From positions 1 through 35,239 of the forward strand of contig NZ_JANXSO010000075.1 in NCBI RefSeq assembly GCF_025352645.1: 35,239 nucleotides of DNA. Direction: 5' to 3'. This stretch comes from Iodobacter sp. Its GTDB lineage: Bacteria > Pseudomonadota > Gammaproteobacteria > Burkholderiales > Chitinibacteraceae. Below, piece by piece: positions 7,587 through 15,803 of this stretch. The position numbers and the translations under genes were made by a program. Numbering within the stretch: the first letter of the stretch is position 1; each line of letters begins with the position of its first letter. The notes beneath the pieces are model-generated. The model was given only the letters and a program-made list of their open reading frames with translations. It did no database searches and had not been told where the DNA came from.

Positions 7587-8399
7587 ATGCTAAGCGATCA
7601 AGAAATTGGGCTCTATCTACAACGAATCAATTATTCTGGCAGCATTGCTGTAGATCTTGCTACGCTCACTGGCCTGCATCAAGCGCATATGCGGCATATT
7701 CCTTTTGAAAACTTAGACATCCACTTAGGCATTGCCATTGAGCTAAGCCACCCTGCTCTATTTAATAAAGTTATTTTAGATAAAAGGGGTGGTTTTTGTT
7801 ATGAGCTTAATTATTTATTTTTTGCGTTACTTTCATCTATTGGCTTTAATGCGCAGCTGATCTCTGCCCAGGTTTTCAATGGCAAAAGCTATGGCCCAGA
7901 TTTTGATCACCTATTGCTGCTTATCGCGCTAGAAGGTCAACAATTTATTGCTGATGTTGGCTTTGGTGATTCATTTCAAATACCCTTATCCATCCATAGC
8001 CCTGCAAATGAAAGTGCCGCTTACCAAATTATGCACAGCGATATTATTTATACTGTCATGCAAAAAAAGAGTAACCAAGAATATAAACCACAATATAAAT
8101 TTACTTTAAATACCTATGCCATTAGTGATTTTTTTGATATGTGTCTATACCAGCAAACGTCCCCTGCTTCTCATTTTACACAAAAATCAGTTTGCTCAAT
8201 CGCAACACCAGAGGGGCGAAACACCATCTCAAATGGCTGTGTCATTCAAACAAAGCATGGCCGCCGCACTATTTACCATATCAATGGCAGCACAGAATAT
8301 CGCCAGCTTTTACAGCAGCACTTTCAAATTTCACTTGCAGAAAATGCCCGCATTGCGGCACTTTTGCATGTAAAAAAAAAGGGGCAGCCAAGTACGTAG
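7587..8399 (+). CDS. Arylamine N-acetyltransferase (first of two paralogues)
   Basis: A 270-residue cytosolic enzyme that transfers acetyl or other acyl groups from CoA thioesters to arylamines, hydrazines or aryl hydroxylamines by a ping-pong mechanism. The complete Cys-His-Asp triad is present: Cys71 in RGGFCYELN, His108 in FDHL, and Asp123 in ADVGFGD. The conserved HIPFENLDIH segment (37-46) is also present. Its length is normal for prokaryotic members. The start ATG has AAGGA 7 nt upstream. A second paralogue lies at 34326-35102 with the same triad but clearly different sequence elsewhere, so this is not a recent duplication. The natural substrate is unknown; in some bacteria homologues act as amide synthases in antibiotic pathways, but no such pathway is seen here. 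Confidence 0.92.
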   Translation: MLSDQEIGLYLQRINYSGSIAVDLATLTGLHQAHMRHIPFENLDIHLGIAIELSHPALFNKVILDKRGGFCYELNYLFFALLSSIGFNAQLISAQVFNGKSYGPDFDHLLLLIALEGQQFIADVGFGDSFQIPLSIHSPANESAAYQIMHSDIIYTVMQKKSNQEYKPQYKFTLNTYAISDFFDMCLYQQTSPASHFTQKSVCSIATPEGRNTISNGCVIQTKHGRRTIYHINGSTEYRQLLQQHFQISLAENARIAALLHVKKKGQPST

Positions 8400-8965
8400 C
8401 CAACAAGTATGCAAATGGCATATTTGCTCTGCTTTAATTTATGCAAATCAGTACAGAGCCTATCCCCGAATACTTTGGTCGGAATAGGAAATCCAGTGGT
8501 GCTGCTGGGTTCCTGAGCAAAAGGCAGGGGATGTTTGGTTTACTGCTTAAGCTTTAGGCGATATCGCCAAGACATCGCTCAGAATGACTACTGCAAACTA
8601 TCTTCCCCCTTTTACAAACAAGCCAATTGCATATCTGCAAATATAAAAAACATGACTTTTTACCCTTATAAAACAAATATAAAATAGGCAATAACATCTA
8701 TCCTATTAAGATTGATTGATGTAAATTAGAAATTAATTCTGACAAAAAATAATTAACTTACTAAATCTTATTTACCTATTTAAGGTAATCGCCTCGCCAC
8801 TAGTAAGCCACCTCTCCCATGGCTCACTTAAGCGGTTTTTAATACACGCTGAAAAATCTTCCCGATCAGCTCACATCTTCACCTTACGGTTACTGAATAT
8901 CAAATGCCGCTTGATCGTAAAGATTTTTTCTTTATGTAGCCTTTCGGCAAAAACAGGACCTTAAT
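8400..8965. other. Non-coding stretch with a degenerate palindromic repeat
   Basis: About 565 bp with no supported gene. It holds the imperfect repeat at 8461-8532 and a 12-bp palindrome GGCGATATCGCC at 8557-8568. The rest (8600-8960) is AT-rich with no recognisable motif; the antiporter promoter must lie in the last part. Confidence 0.55.
8461..8532. repeat. Degenerate palindromic repeat
   Basis: Outer arms ATCCCC (8462-8467) and GGGGAT (8527-8532) enclose an inner stem, AGGAAATCCAG (8486-8496) with CTGGGTTCCT (8505-8514). The GGAATCCAGTGG...CTGGRTTCC arrangement resembles widespread dispersed palindromes of proteobacterial intergenic regions. This copy has decayed. Confidence 0.4.
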
Positions 8966-10150
8966 ATGTTTGATCTGACGCTAATTTCATCTGAGCTAGC
9001 ATGGCCTATCAGCTTGCTTATCGCTTGGTTTGCAGGCGAATACGGCTATCGCTGGGCAAAAATCCCCCGTATCAGTAGTTACGCCATCGTGGGGTTTTTA
9101 TTAGCCTCATCGCAAGCGGGCCTGCTACCCATCGGGCAATCTAACAGCGTGCTATTGCTGAGCAATGTAGCATTTGGCTTAATATTATTTGAAGCGGGAT
9201 ATCGGATTAATTTGCGCTGGCTCATCCACAACCCATGGATAAGCCTTACCTCACTAACCGAAGCCACACTGACTTTTGCTGCGGTTTATGCTCTGGCTAG
9301 CGGCTTTGGCGTGGCATCTACCAATGCTCTGCTACTGGCGTCCCTCTCTATGGCCACCTCTCCTGCGGCCATTGTGCGGGTGATTAACGAGCAGCGTAGC
9401 GCTGGGCAAGTCAGCGAGCGCTTATTGCATCTTTCTGCCCTTAATTGTGTATTAGCCGTGTTTGTTTTTAAGATTGTCGTTGGGCTACTGGTATTTGAAA
9501 CCACAGGCAATATCTGGCACGCAGCATCTAGCAGCTTACTGGTTTTAGCCGCCTCGGCTTTGCTAGGGGGATGCTTAGGGCTGATTATGCCCCTGCTTTT
9601 GCGTGGCATTAAATGGCCTAATCAAGACAACACTTTGGCTTTTGTGATTGCCCTTGTGCTATTGGTTGCACTCAGTGAAAGCCTGAAGCTTTCTGCCGTA
9701 TTAGCCACTCTGACCTTTGGCTTAGTGGTGCGCCATCGTCGCCTAGAGTTTCACCCTGTGCAACGTGGCTTCGGTGCTTTAGGTGATTTACTTTCTTTGC
9801 TGCTGTTTGTCTTTATTGCCTCCACCTTACAGTGGCAGCATGTCATCTCAGGCATGGGCCTAGGTTTAGCCATCATTGCCACGCGTATGCTGGCTAAAAT
9901 GTGCGGCATCAGTGTTTTTGCGCATATTAGCGGGATTTCCTGGCGTAAAGGCATGCTGCTTGGCATCGCCATGAACCCTATGTCGGCCTTTGTGATTCTG
10001 ATGCTGGAGCAAACCCGCCACCTTGGCATTAATCTGGCAGATCAGCTTGTTCCACTTGCCTCTGCGGCACTGATTTTAGAAGTCTTCGGCCCCATCATCA
10101 CCAAGCAGGCCTTGATTTGGTCGCATGAAGTCCCTAAAAACAAGGAATAA
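8966..10150 (+). CDS. CPA-type cation:proton antiporter homologue
   Basis: A 394-residue membrane protein with about 11-12 hydrophobic segments and no C-terminal RCK/TrkA-N domain. The [16 protein letters not shown] (32-47) and [15 protein letters not shown] (69-83) segments correspond to the conserved first and third helices of the monovalent cation:proton antiporter superfamily. In the core the unwound-helix motif reads MATSPAA (129-135). The position that holds the ion-binding ND or DD pair in most members reads LNC (Asn160-Cys161), so the usual aspartate is absent. It may be a variant transporter or a protein with altered coupling. The start ATG has AGGA 8 nt upstream. It is followed after 5 nt by the YbdK-type ligase, whose Shine-Dalgarno overlaps this stop region, so the two are an operon. 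Confidence 0.82.
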   Translation: MFDLTLISSELAWPISLLIAWFAGEYGYRWAKIPRISSYAIVGFLLASSQAGLLPIGQSNSVLLLSNVAFGLILFEAGYRINLRWLIHNPWISLTSLTEATLTFAAVYALASGFGVASTNALLLASLSMATSPAAIVRVINEQRSAGQVSERLLHLSALNCVLAVFVFKIVVGLLVFETTGNIWHAASSSLLVLAASALLGGCLGLIMPLLLRGIKWPNQDNTLAFVIALVLLVALSESLKLSAVLATLTFGLVVRHRRLEFHPVQRGFGALGDLLSLLLFVFIASTLQWQHVISGMGLGLAIIATRMLAKMCGISVFAHISGISWRKGMLLGIAMNPMSAFVILMLEQTRHLGINLADQLVPLASAALILEVFGPIITKQALIWSHEVPKNKE

Positions 10151-10155
10151 TCACC

Positions 10156-11295
10156 ATGCCACTCGAAGCCTTCAGTACCTCGCAATCACTCAGCCTTGGG
10201 GTGGAGCTTGAATTACAACTCGTCAGCCTCAGTGATTTTGATTTAAGCGCATCCAGCCCAGATTTACTGGAGCTATTAAACCGCCTATCTTTTCCCGGCA
10301 ATGTTACGCCAGAAATCACAGAAAGCATGATCGAGGTTTCCACCGATATTCAAACAGAATACCCAAAGTTGCTCTCACAGCTACAGAACATGCGCGATAC
10401 GCTAGTAAAAGCAGGCGATAAACTCAATATTGGCGTCTGCGGCGGGGGCACACACCCTTTTCAACTTTGGTCTGATCGGCGCATTTTTAACAAGCCTCGG
10501 TTCAATGAAGTTTCTGAACTGTACGGTTATCTAACCAAGCAGTTCACTATTTTTGGGCAACACGTGCATATCGGCTGCACCAGCGGCGATGAAGCGATGT
10601 TTCTACTGCATGCGCTAAGCCGCTATGTGCCGCATTTTATTGCTTTATCGGCCTCCTCGCCATTTGTGCAAGGCAATGACACGCTATTTCACTCTGCACG
10701 GCTTAATTCTGTATTTGCTTTTCCTTTAAGCGGCCGCGCGCCATTTTTGCTGCGCTGGGAAGACTTTGAACAACAATACTTTGCAAAAATGGCGTTAACT
10801 GGCGTTGTCAAAAGTATGAAAGATTTTTACTGGGATATTCGCCCCAAACCCGAGTTTGGCACGATAGAGTTACGCGTCTGTGATACGCCGCTGTCTGTGG
10901 AGCGAGCCGCCGCACTTGCTTGTTACTTACAAGCCCTTTGTCGCTATTTACTCGAGCAATATGAAGCGCCGCCAGTAGAAGATGATTACCTTGTTTATAA
11001 TTACAACCGCTTTCAGGCCTGCCGCTTTGGCCTAGATGGCACGCTGGTTCACCCTAAAACCTATCAGCAAATTAGCTTGCGGGAGGATATCGGCAATACC
11101 TTAAACCGCATCCAGCCGCATGCCGCTGCATTAAATAGCATCCCTGCTTTAGAGCATATTCATCAATTAATCATCAGTGGTGATGACGCCACTTTTCTGC
11201 GCCATGAGTATGACAAGCGCAACAATACAGCCGGCATGGTTAATGCTGCGATACAGCGGTTTCGCTATGGCAGCAATGCTTTTCCAAACAAATAA
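10156..11295 (+). CDS. YbdK-type carboxylate-amine ligase (glutamate-cysteine ligase 2 family)
   Basis: A 379-residue protein of the GCS2 family, typical length 370-380. The glutamine-synthetase-like fold is recognised by GVELELQLV (residues 15-23), THPF in [18 protein letters not shown] and the later [11 protein letters not shown] segment, which supply metal and ATP ligands in the family. E. coli YbdK has weak gamma-glutamyl-cysteine ligase activity; the true substrate of most members is not settled. The gene starts 5 nt after the antiporter stop with AAGGA about 9 nt upstream and is surely co-transcribed with it. The downstream flagellin has its own promoter. Confidence 0.88.
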   Translation: MPLEAFSTSQSLSLGVELELQLVSLSDFDLSASSPDLLELLNRLSFPGNVTPEITESMIEVSTDIQTEYPKLLSQLQNMRDTLVKAGDKLNIGVCGGGTHPFQLWSDRRIFNKPRFNEVSELYGYLTKQFTIFGQHVHIGCTSGDEAMFLLHALSRYVPHFIALSASSPFVQGNDTLFHSARLNSVFAFPLSGRAPFLLRWEDFEQQYFAKMALTGVVKSMKDFYWDIRPKPEFGTIELRVCDTPLSVERAAALACYLQALCRYLLEQYEAPPVEDDYLVYNYNRFQACRFGLDGTLVHPKTYQQISLREDIGNTLNRIQPHAAALNSIPALEHIHQLIISGDDATFLRHEYDKRNNTAGMVNAAIQRFRYGSNAFPNK

Positions 11296-11330
11296 GCCGC
11301 CGCTTTGCTTATTAAAAAAGAAAGATTTGC

Positions 11331-11357
11331 TAAAGCCATTTGGAATAATGCCGATAT
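11331..11357 (+). promoter_or_regulatory. Sigma-28 (FliA) promoter of the flagellin gene
   Basis: TAAAGCCA (11331-11338), exactly 11 nt of spacer, then GCCGATAT (11350-11357). This fits the FliA consensus TAAAGTTT-N11-GCCGATAA very well, with the -10 element nearly perfect. Transcription should start near 11364, leaving an untranslated leader of only about 20-30 nt before the flagellin start. Confidence 0.85.
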
Positions 11358-11386
11358 AAATACCTCGAGCAAGCTTATGCTCAGGA

Positions 11387-13012
11387 TTGGCTTTGCAAAC
11401 CATCAACACCAATTTGGCTGCGCTCATGGTGCAGCGCAACCTCGAAAAATCACAAAATTCGCTGCTCACTTCCTTGCAGCGTTTATCCTCTGGTCTGCGC
11501 ATTAATAGCGCGATGGATGACCCGGCAGGCTTAGCCATCGCAGACCGGATGGGAGCAAAAATACGTGGGATGACGCAAGCAAGACGCAATGCCAATGATG
11601 CGATTTCTATGGCGCAAACGGGCGAAGGCGCAATCACACAGCAAATTGATATCTTGCAGCGCATCCGCGAGCTGGCCGTGCAATCAATAAATGGCAGCAA
11701 CTCAAATGCTGATCGTCAGGCCATGAATGCAGAAGTGATGCAGCTGGTAGCCGAGCTAGATCGAATTGCGCAAACTAGTGAATTTAACGGGCAAAAATTA
11801 TTTGATGGCAACGCTTCAAATACGGCGTATCAAATCGGCCCGAATGCGGGCAATACCCTTAGCATTAATGCGCCAAACTTACGCACCCATCAGTATGGTA
11901 GTTACTTACTTGGCTCAGGCGCGGGCAGCGGTATTTTAAGCTGGAGCCACGCTTTAACTGGCACGGATCGGTATTTTGATGGCACATCGGGTACGGTCAA
12001 TGTAGCCAGTGGCGCAATTCTAAGCGCTGGCTCGCTCAATATAAATGGCGCACAAGTCAGCTTATTAAATACCGATATGGCGAGCACTATTGCGGCCAAG
12101 ATTAATCACAGCGCAGCAGGCGTGCAAGCCTCAGCGCGCACCGAGGCCATGCTTTCCCTTGGCTCTGGTCACTACGATTTAATGGTGGGATCTAAATCCA
12201 GCGCCTTCACCGCCGTTCATTTTAATATCAACGATGATAATCAAAATGGCCAGATTGATCACGATGAATACGCCGCTGCCATTAATGCTTTTAATGCCAA
12301 ATCCTCTAAAACCGGCGTGCTGGCCCAGCTGCAGGCGTTTTCTACCACAGCGGGCGAAACGTCATATGGCATACAACTACTCAATGAAGAAGGCAATAAT
12401 ATTGTTTTAGCCAGTGATGCCGCTGCCACTAATGGCTTTGGTGGCGGCGTTTCTATCTGGAATTATGACCCCTTATCCTCTAGTGGCAGTATTCAGCGCC
12501 GAATCGAATCGGTACTAAATATACCCAGCTCGGGCAGCGTTAGTTTTGCGGGGCAAGTTAGGCTAAGTGATTCCCATGCATTTAGCATCAGCAGCGATAG
12601 CACGCTAGAAACACGCAATGGCGTTATTTATAACGGTGCAAATAATGGCGCACTTCTGCCCAATGCTTTGATTCACTCAATCTTAAGCGCTGTTGATAAA
12701 CTGGATGTATCAAGCGTCAATAAAGCGATCCAAGCCCTAAGCATGAGTGATCAGGCGATGGAAACCCTCAATACCGAGCGCTCTAAACTTGGCGCATTTC
12801 AAAACCGCATGGGGTTTACGATGGCCTATCTGGATAACAGTATTGAAACCACCAGCGCTGCCCGTAGCCGCATCATGGATGCAGATTTTGCCGCAGAAAC
12901 TGCATCACTGGTGCGCTCGCAAATTTTAATTCAAGCAGGCACAGCCATGCTCACAATTGCCAATGCTATGCCTAATCAAGTACTTAGCCTACTAAAGACG
13001 ATTGGCCGCTAA
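11387..13012 (+). CDS. Flagellin, with an EF-hand-like loop in the variable region
   Basis: A 541-residue filament subunit, longer than minimal flagellins. The conserved N-terminal D0/D1 part spans about residues 1-150 (MALQTINTNLAAL; LQRLSSGLRINSAMDDPAGL). The C-terminal D1/D0 part spans about 450-541 (RSRIMDADFAAETASLVRSQ; IANAMPNQVLSLLK). The middle 300 residues are variable surface sequence and contain the 12-residue loop DDNQNGQIDHDE at 283-294, matching the EF-hand calcium-binding consensus. A strong sigma-28 promoter precedes the gene. The start is odd: the family-like start is TTG at 11387, but the only Shine-Dalgarno (AGGA, 11383-11386) touches it, whereas TTG at 11393 would have ideal spacing. 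No chaperone, cap or other flagellin gene is adjacent. Confidence 0.92.
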   Translation: MALQTINTNLAALMVQRNLEKSQNSLLTSLQRLSSGLRINSAMDDPAGLAIADRMGAKIRGMTQARRNANDAISMAQTGEGAITQQIDILQRIRELAVQSINGSNSNADRQAMNAEVMQLVAELDRIAQTSEFNGQKLFDGNASNTAYQIGPNAGNTLSINAPNLRTHQYGSYLLGSGAGSGILSWSHALTGTDRYFDGTSGTVNVASGAILSAGSLNINGAQVSLLNTDMASTIAAKINHSAAGVQASARTEAMLSLGSGHYDLMVGSKSSAFTAVHFNINDDNQNGQIDHDEYAAAINAFNAKSSKTGVLAQLQAFSTTAGETSYGIQLLNEEGNNIVLASDAAATNGFGGGVSIWNYDPLSSSGSIQRRIESVLNIPSSGSVSFAGQVRLSDSHAFSISSDSTLETRNGVIYNGANNGALLPNALIHSILSAVDKLDVSSVNKAIQALSMSDQAMETLNTERSKLGAFQNRMGFTMAYLDNSIETTSAARSRIMDADFAAETASLVRSQILIQAGTAMLTIANAMPNQVLSLLKTIGR

Positions 13013-13567
13013 GCTTGTTTAGCCTTGAGACACACAGACATTTAGCCACCAATAAAACACCATTATTGTTGCGATCATGCAAATGTGGGTAAATTAATAA
13101 AATCAACATCACAGCCATCATGTTTATTGAGTATGAAATAAATAGTAAACATCGCTAGTAATAAAGGCATTGCTTATGTGACATGCTTTCTCTGTATTTA
13201 AAGCAAGTAACCTAAATAATCACGGCGCTTTTACCCGCCAAATAGCGAATAAACAGAGGCAGATTCACAATTATTCATACTTAACATGCAATCTAAGCCC
13301 TCTGCTATTGCTGGCTACAACTGTAATTCAACTAAACACGCAGCATATATCTAAGCGATTGATAGCCCGCTATTTAGTGCGTAGCTGACTTCAATTCAAA
13401 CAATTAATGCAACTTCTCCTTTTACCTTTTAGATTTGCGGCCACGGCGCGGTAAAAACCAGCATAAATAACAAGGCAGCATTACCCTATTTCTTGATATC
13501 GCGCACATTTTAAATGCCCGCTCTCTTCTATGATTGAGTTGACTTAAACTCCTATGAAAAGCCGACC
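13013..13567. other. Non-coding stretch between flagellin and pyrD
   Basis: About 555 bp of AT-rich sequence with no supported ORF. No clear terminator follows the flagellin stop and I see no strong repeat. The pyrD promoter is presumably in the last 100 bp. Confidence 0.5.
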
Positions 13568-14500
13568 ATGCTCGACCTCTCAACTTTTTTCCTTGGACGC
13601 CCCCTAGCTGCGCCGTTGATGAACGCGTCAGGCGTTTGGTGCAACGTAACGAATCAGCTCAATGCGCTCGCAAAGAGTGAAGCGGGCGCAATGGTGACTA
13701 AAAGCTGCACGCTGGTACGCCGAGATGGTAACCCAGAGCCGCGTTATCACACTTTAACCATGGGCAGTATTAATTCAATGGGTTTACCTAATGAAGGCCA
13801 CCTTTATTATTTAGATTATGCCCAACAGCATGATTATGAAAATAAGCCTTTGTTTTTTTCTGTTGCAGGCTTAACGCTAGACGATAATTTAACAATGGTG
13901 GCGCAAATTCAAGATGCCTACACGCCCGCCATAGTGGAAATCAATCTATCCTGCCCAAATGTGCCTGGCAAAGCACAAATTGGCTATGATTTTGAAGCTT
14001 TAGATGTAATCTTGGCAGAAATTAGTTCTGCCTATGCTCGGCCTTTTGGGGTAAAGCTGCCGCCCTATTTTGATATTGCGCATTTTGATGAAGTGGCAGA
14101 GATATTAAATCGCTACGATAAGCTCGCTTTTATCACCTGCATTAATTCAATTGGCAATGGCTTAATGATTGATATTAATAGCGAAACTGTGCTTATTAAG
14201 CCTAAGCAAGGCTTTGGTGGGATTGGTGGCGAGTATGTATTACCCACCGCGCTTGCTAATGTCAATGCATTTTATCGCCGTTGTCCTAATAAATCTATTA
14301 TTGGCTGTGGCGGTGTTAGCACCGGTGAGCATGTATTTATGCATTTATTAGCCGGTGCCAGCATTGTTCAAGTGGGTACGGCATTGTATGAAGAAGGTGT
14401 GGATATTTTTGCGCGATTAAAAATAGAGCTAGCACGAATCATGCAACAAAAAGGCTATCAGAAAATTGAAGAATATCAAGGAAAATTAAAAGCCATTTAA
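13568..14500 (+). CDS. pyrD: Dihydroorotate dehydrogenase, class 1A
   Basis: A 310-residue FMN enzyme of pyrimidine synthesis that oxidises dihydroorotate to orotate. It belongs to class 1A, the soluble fumarate-using homodimeric type. It has no N-terminal membrane helix, and its active-site base is Cys129 in NLSCPNVPGK, where class 2 enzymes have Ser. INSMGLPNEGHLYYLDY (68-84) is the class 1A signature known from the Lactococcus lactis A enzyme, and Lys45 in TKSC and the C-terminal GCGGVSTGEH/GASIVQVGTALY phosphate-binding segments are present. No pyrK (electron-transfer subunit of class 1B) is nearby. Betaproteobacteria normally use class 2 PyrD, so this may be an extra or acquired gene. 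The ribosome-binding site is weak. No other pyr gene adjoins it. Confidence 0.9.
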   Translation: MLDLSTFFLGRPLAAPLMNASGVWCNVTNQLNALAKSEAGAMVTKSCTLVRRDGNPEPRYHTLTMGSINSMGLPNEGHLYYLDYAQQHDYENKPLFFSVAGLTLDDNLTMVAQIQDAYTPAIVEINLSCPNVPGKAQIGYDFEALDVILAEISSAYARPFGVKLPPYFDIAHFDEVAEILNRYDKLAFITCINSIGNGLMIDINSETVLIKPKQGFGGIGGEYVLPTALANVNAFYRRCPNKSIIGCGGVSTGEHVFMHLLAGASIVQVGTALYEEGVDIFARLKIELARIMQQKGYQKIEEYQGKLKAI

Positions 14501-14651
14501 AAATAAAAACTAATACATATCCCTATTGATAATCCCATCCGTCTACGCTTACTATCTCTCGGCGCGTTATAGCGTGGCTCTGTAAATTTCAGTTTTTATA
14601 TTGGATATGTGTAGTTTTATCAGTAACTACACTCCAGCTTGGAGGAATAGC

Positions 14652-15719
14652 ATGCGTACTCAATGTCTTAAAACGGGTCTTACTCTTACCCTCATGTGTG
14701 CAGCCTTTGCTGCTAGCGCCGCCGATGCACTTCCTCGAGTGACTATTTTAGCCACCGGCGGCACCATTGCGGGTACGGGAGCCACTAGCACCACAACGGT
14801 AGGCTATATCGCCGCAAAAATCGGTGTAGAGCGTTTGATTGAAGCAGTGCCTGAATTGCAAAAAGTAGCCCACGTCAAAGGCGAGCAGGTTTTTCAAATC
14901 GCTAGCGAAAACATGAGTAACGATCACTGGCTAAAGCTTGCTAAGCGCGTGAATGAAGTACTTAAACAATCCGATGTAGACGGGATTGTAATTACCCATG
15001 GCACCGACACCATTGAAGAAACGGCTTACTTTTTGAATTTAGTGGTTAAAAGCAAAAAGCCTGTTGTGATTGTAGGTGCAATGCGCCCTGCCACCGCTAT
15101 CAGCGCGGATGGCCCTATCAATCTTTATAATGCAGTGGCTTTAGCGGGCAGCAAAGAAGCGGTAGGTCAAGGTGTATTAGTGTCTTTAAATGACGAAATC
15201 CAAGGCGCACGCGATGTCACCAAAACCAATACCATGACTGGCAATACCTTTAGAGCGCCAGAGCTAGGTAGCCTAGGTTATATGGTATCGGGCCAAGCTA
15301 AATTTTACCGGAGCAGCACTCGTAAACACACCAGCGAAACCGAATTTGACGTCAGCCGCCTAGAAACCCTGCCTGCTGTGGATATTGCTTACGGCTCGGC
15401 CAATGCTAACACCCTCGCAATTGATGCATTTGCTGCCGCTGGCGACATAGGAATTGTATATGCAGGTACGGGTGATGGCAGCTTATCCACTGCAGTGCGT
15501 ACCCGCCTTACCGAACTCCGCCAAAAAGGCATTCATATTAATCGCTCATCCCGCGTAGGCAACGGCCCAACCGTTCGTGGCGGTGAAAATGATGATGACA
15601 AAACCGATTTCACCGTATCCGACACCCTTACCCCACAAAAAGCCCGCATTTTGTTGATGCTAGCGCTGACTAAAACCAAAGACAGCAAAGAAATTCAACG
15701 CATGTTTTACACTTACTAA
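14652..15719 (+). CDS. ansB: Periplasmic L-asparaginase II
   Basis: A 355-residue type II asparaginase with a signal peptide (MRTQCLKTG, then a hydrophobic core, cleavage probably in the AASAADA region near residue 24). It hydrolyses asparagine, and to a lesser extent glutamine, to the acid and ammonia in the periplasm. Both active-site signatures are present: ATGGTIAG with nucleophile Thr38, and VITHGTDTIEETAYF with the second Thr-Asp pair. The Lys of ARDVTKTNT and the SADGP segment are also typical. The start ATG at 14652 has a near-perfect GGAGGA 5-10 nt upstream. An in-frame ATG at 14601 would add 17 residues in front of the signal peptide and is not favoured. A strong terminator follows. 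Confidence 0.93.
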   Translation: MRTQCLKTGLTLTLMCAAFAASAADALPRVTILATGGTIAGTGATSTTTVGYIAAKIGVERLIEAVPELQKVAHVKGEQVFQIASENMSNDHWLKLAKRVNEVLKQSDVDGIVITHGTDTIEETAYFLNLVVKSKKPVVIVGAMRPATAISADGPINLYNAVALAGSKEAVGQGVLVSLNDEIQGARDVTKTNTMTGNTFRAPELGSLGYMVSGQAKFYRSSTRKHTSETEFDVSRLETLPAVDIAYGSANANTLAIDAFAAAGDIGIVYAGTGDGSLSTAVRTRLTELRQKGIHINRSSRVGNGPTVRGGENDDDKTDFTVSDTLTPQKARILLMLALTKTKDSKEIQRMFYTY

Positions 15720-15752
15720 ACGAAGCATAAAATTAGTCTGAATTTAGTTAAT

Positions 15753-15790
15753 AAAAACCGCTGCAAGCATCAATTTGCAGCGGTTTTTTT
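15753..15790. terminator. Rho-independent terminator after ansB
   Basis: Stem AAAAACCGCTGCAA (15753-15766) with TTGCAGCGGTTTTT (15775-15788), loop of 8 nt, then more T. The A-run on the left makes it usable for the convergent lipase gene as well. Confidence 0.9.
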
Positions 15791-15803
15791 ACGCGTTCTT
15801 ATT

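Noticed and set aside
11167-11700. 177-codon minus-strand open frame across the YbdK end and flagellin start
   Set aside because: It is antisense to two well-supported genes and covers the sigma-28 promoter. Cysteine- and serine-rich composition without a domain indicates a shadow.
14601-14651. Upstream in-frame start for asparaginase
   Set aside because: It would add 17 residues before a normal signal peptide, while ATG 14652 has a near-perfect GGAGGA at the right distance.
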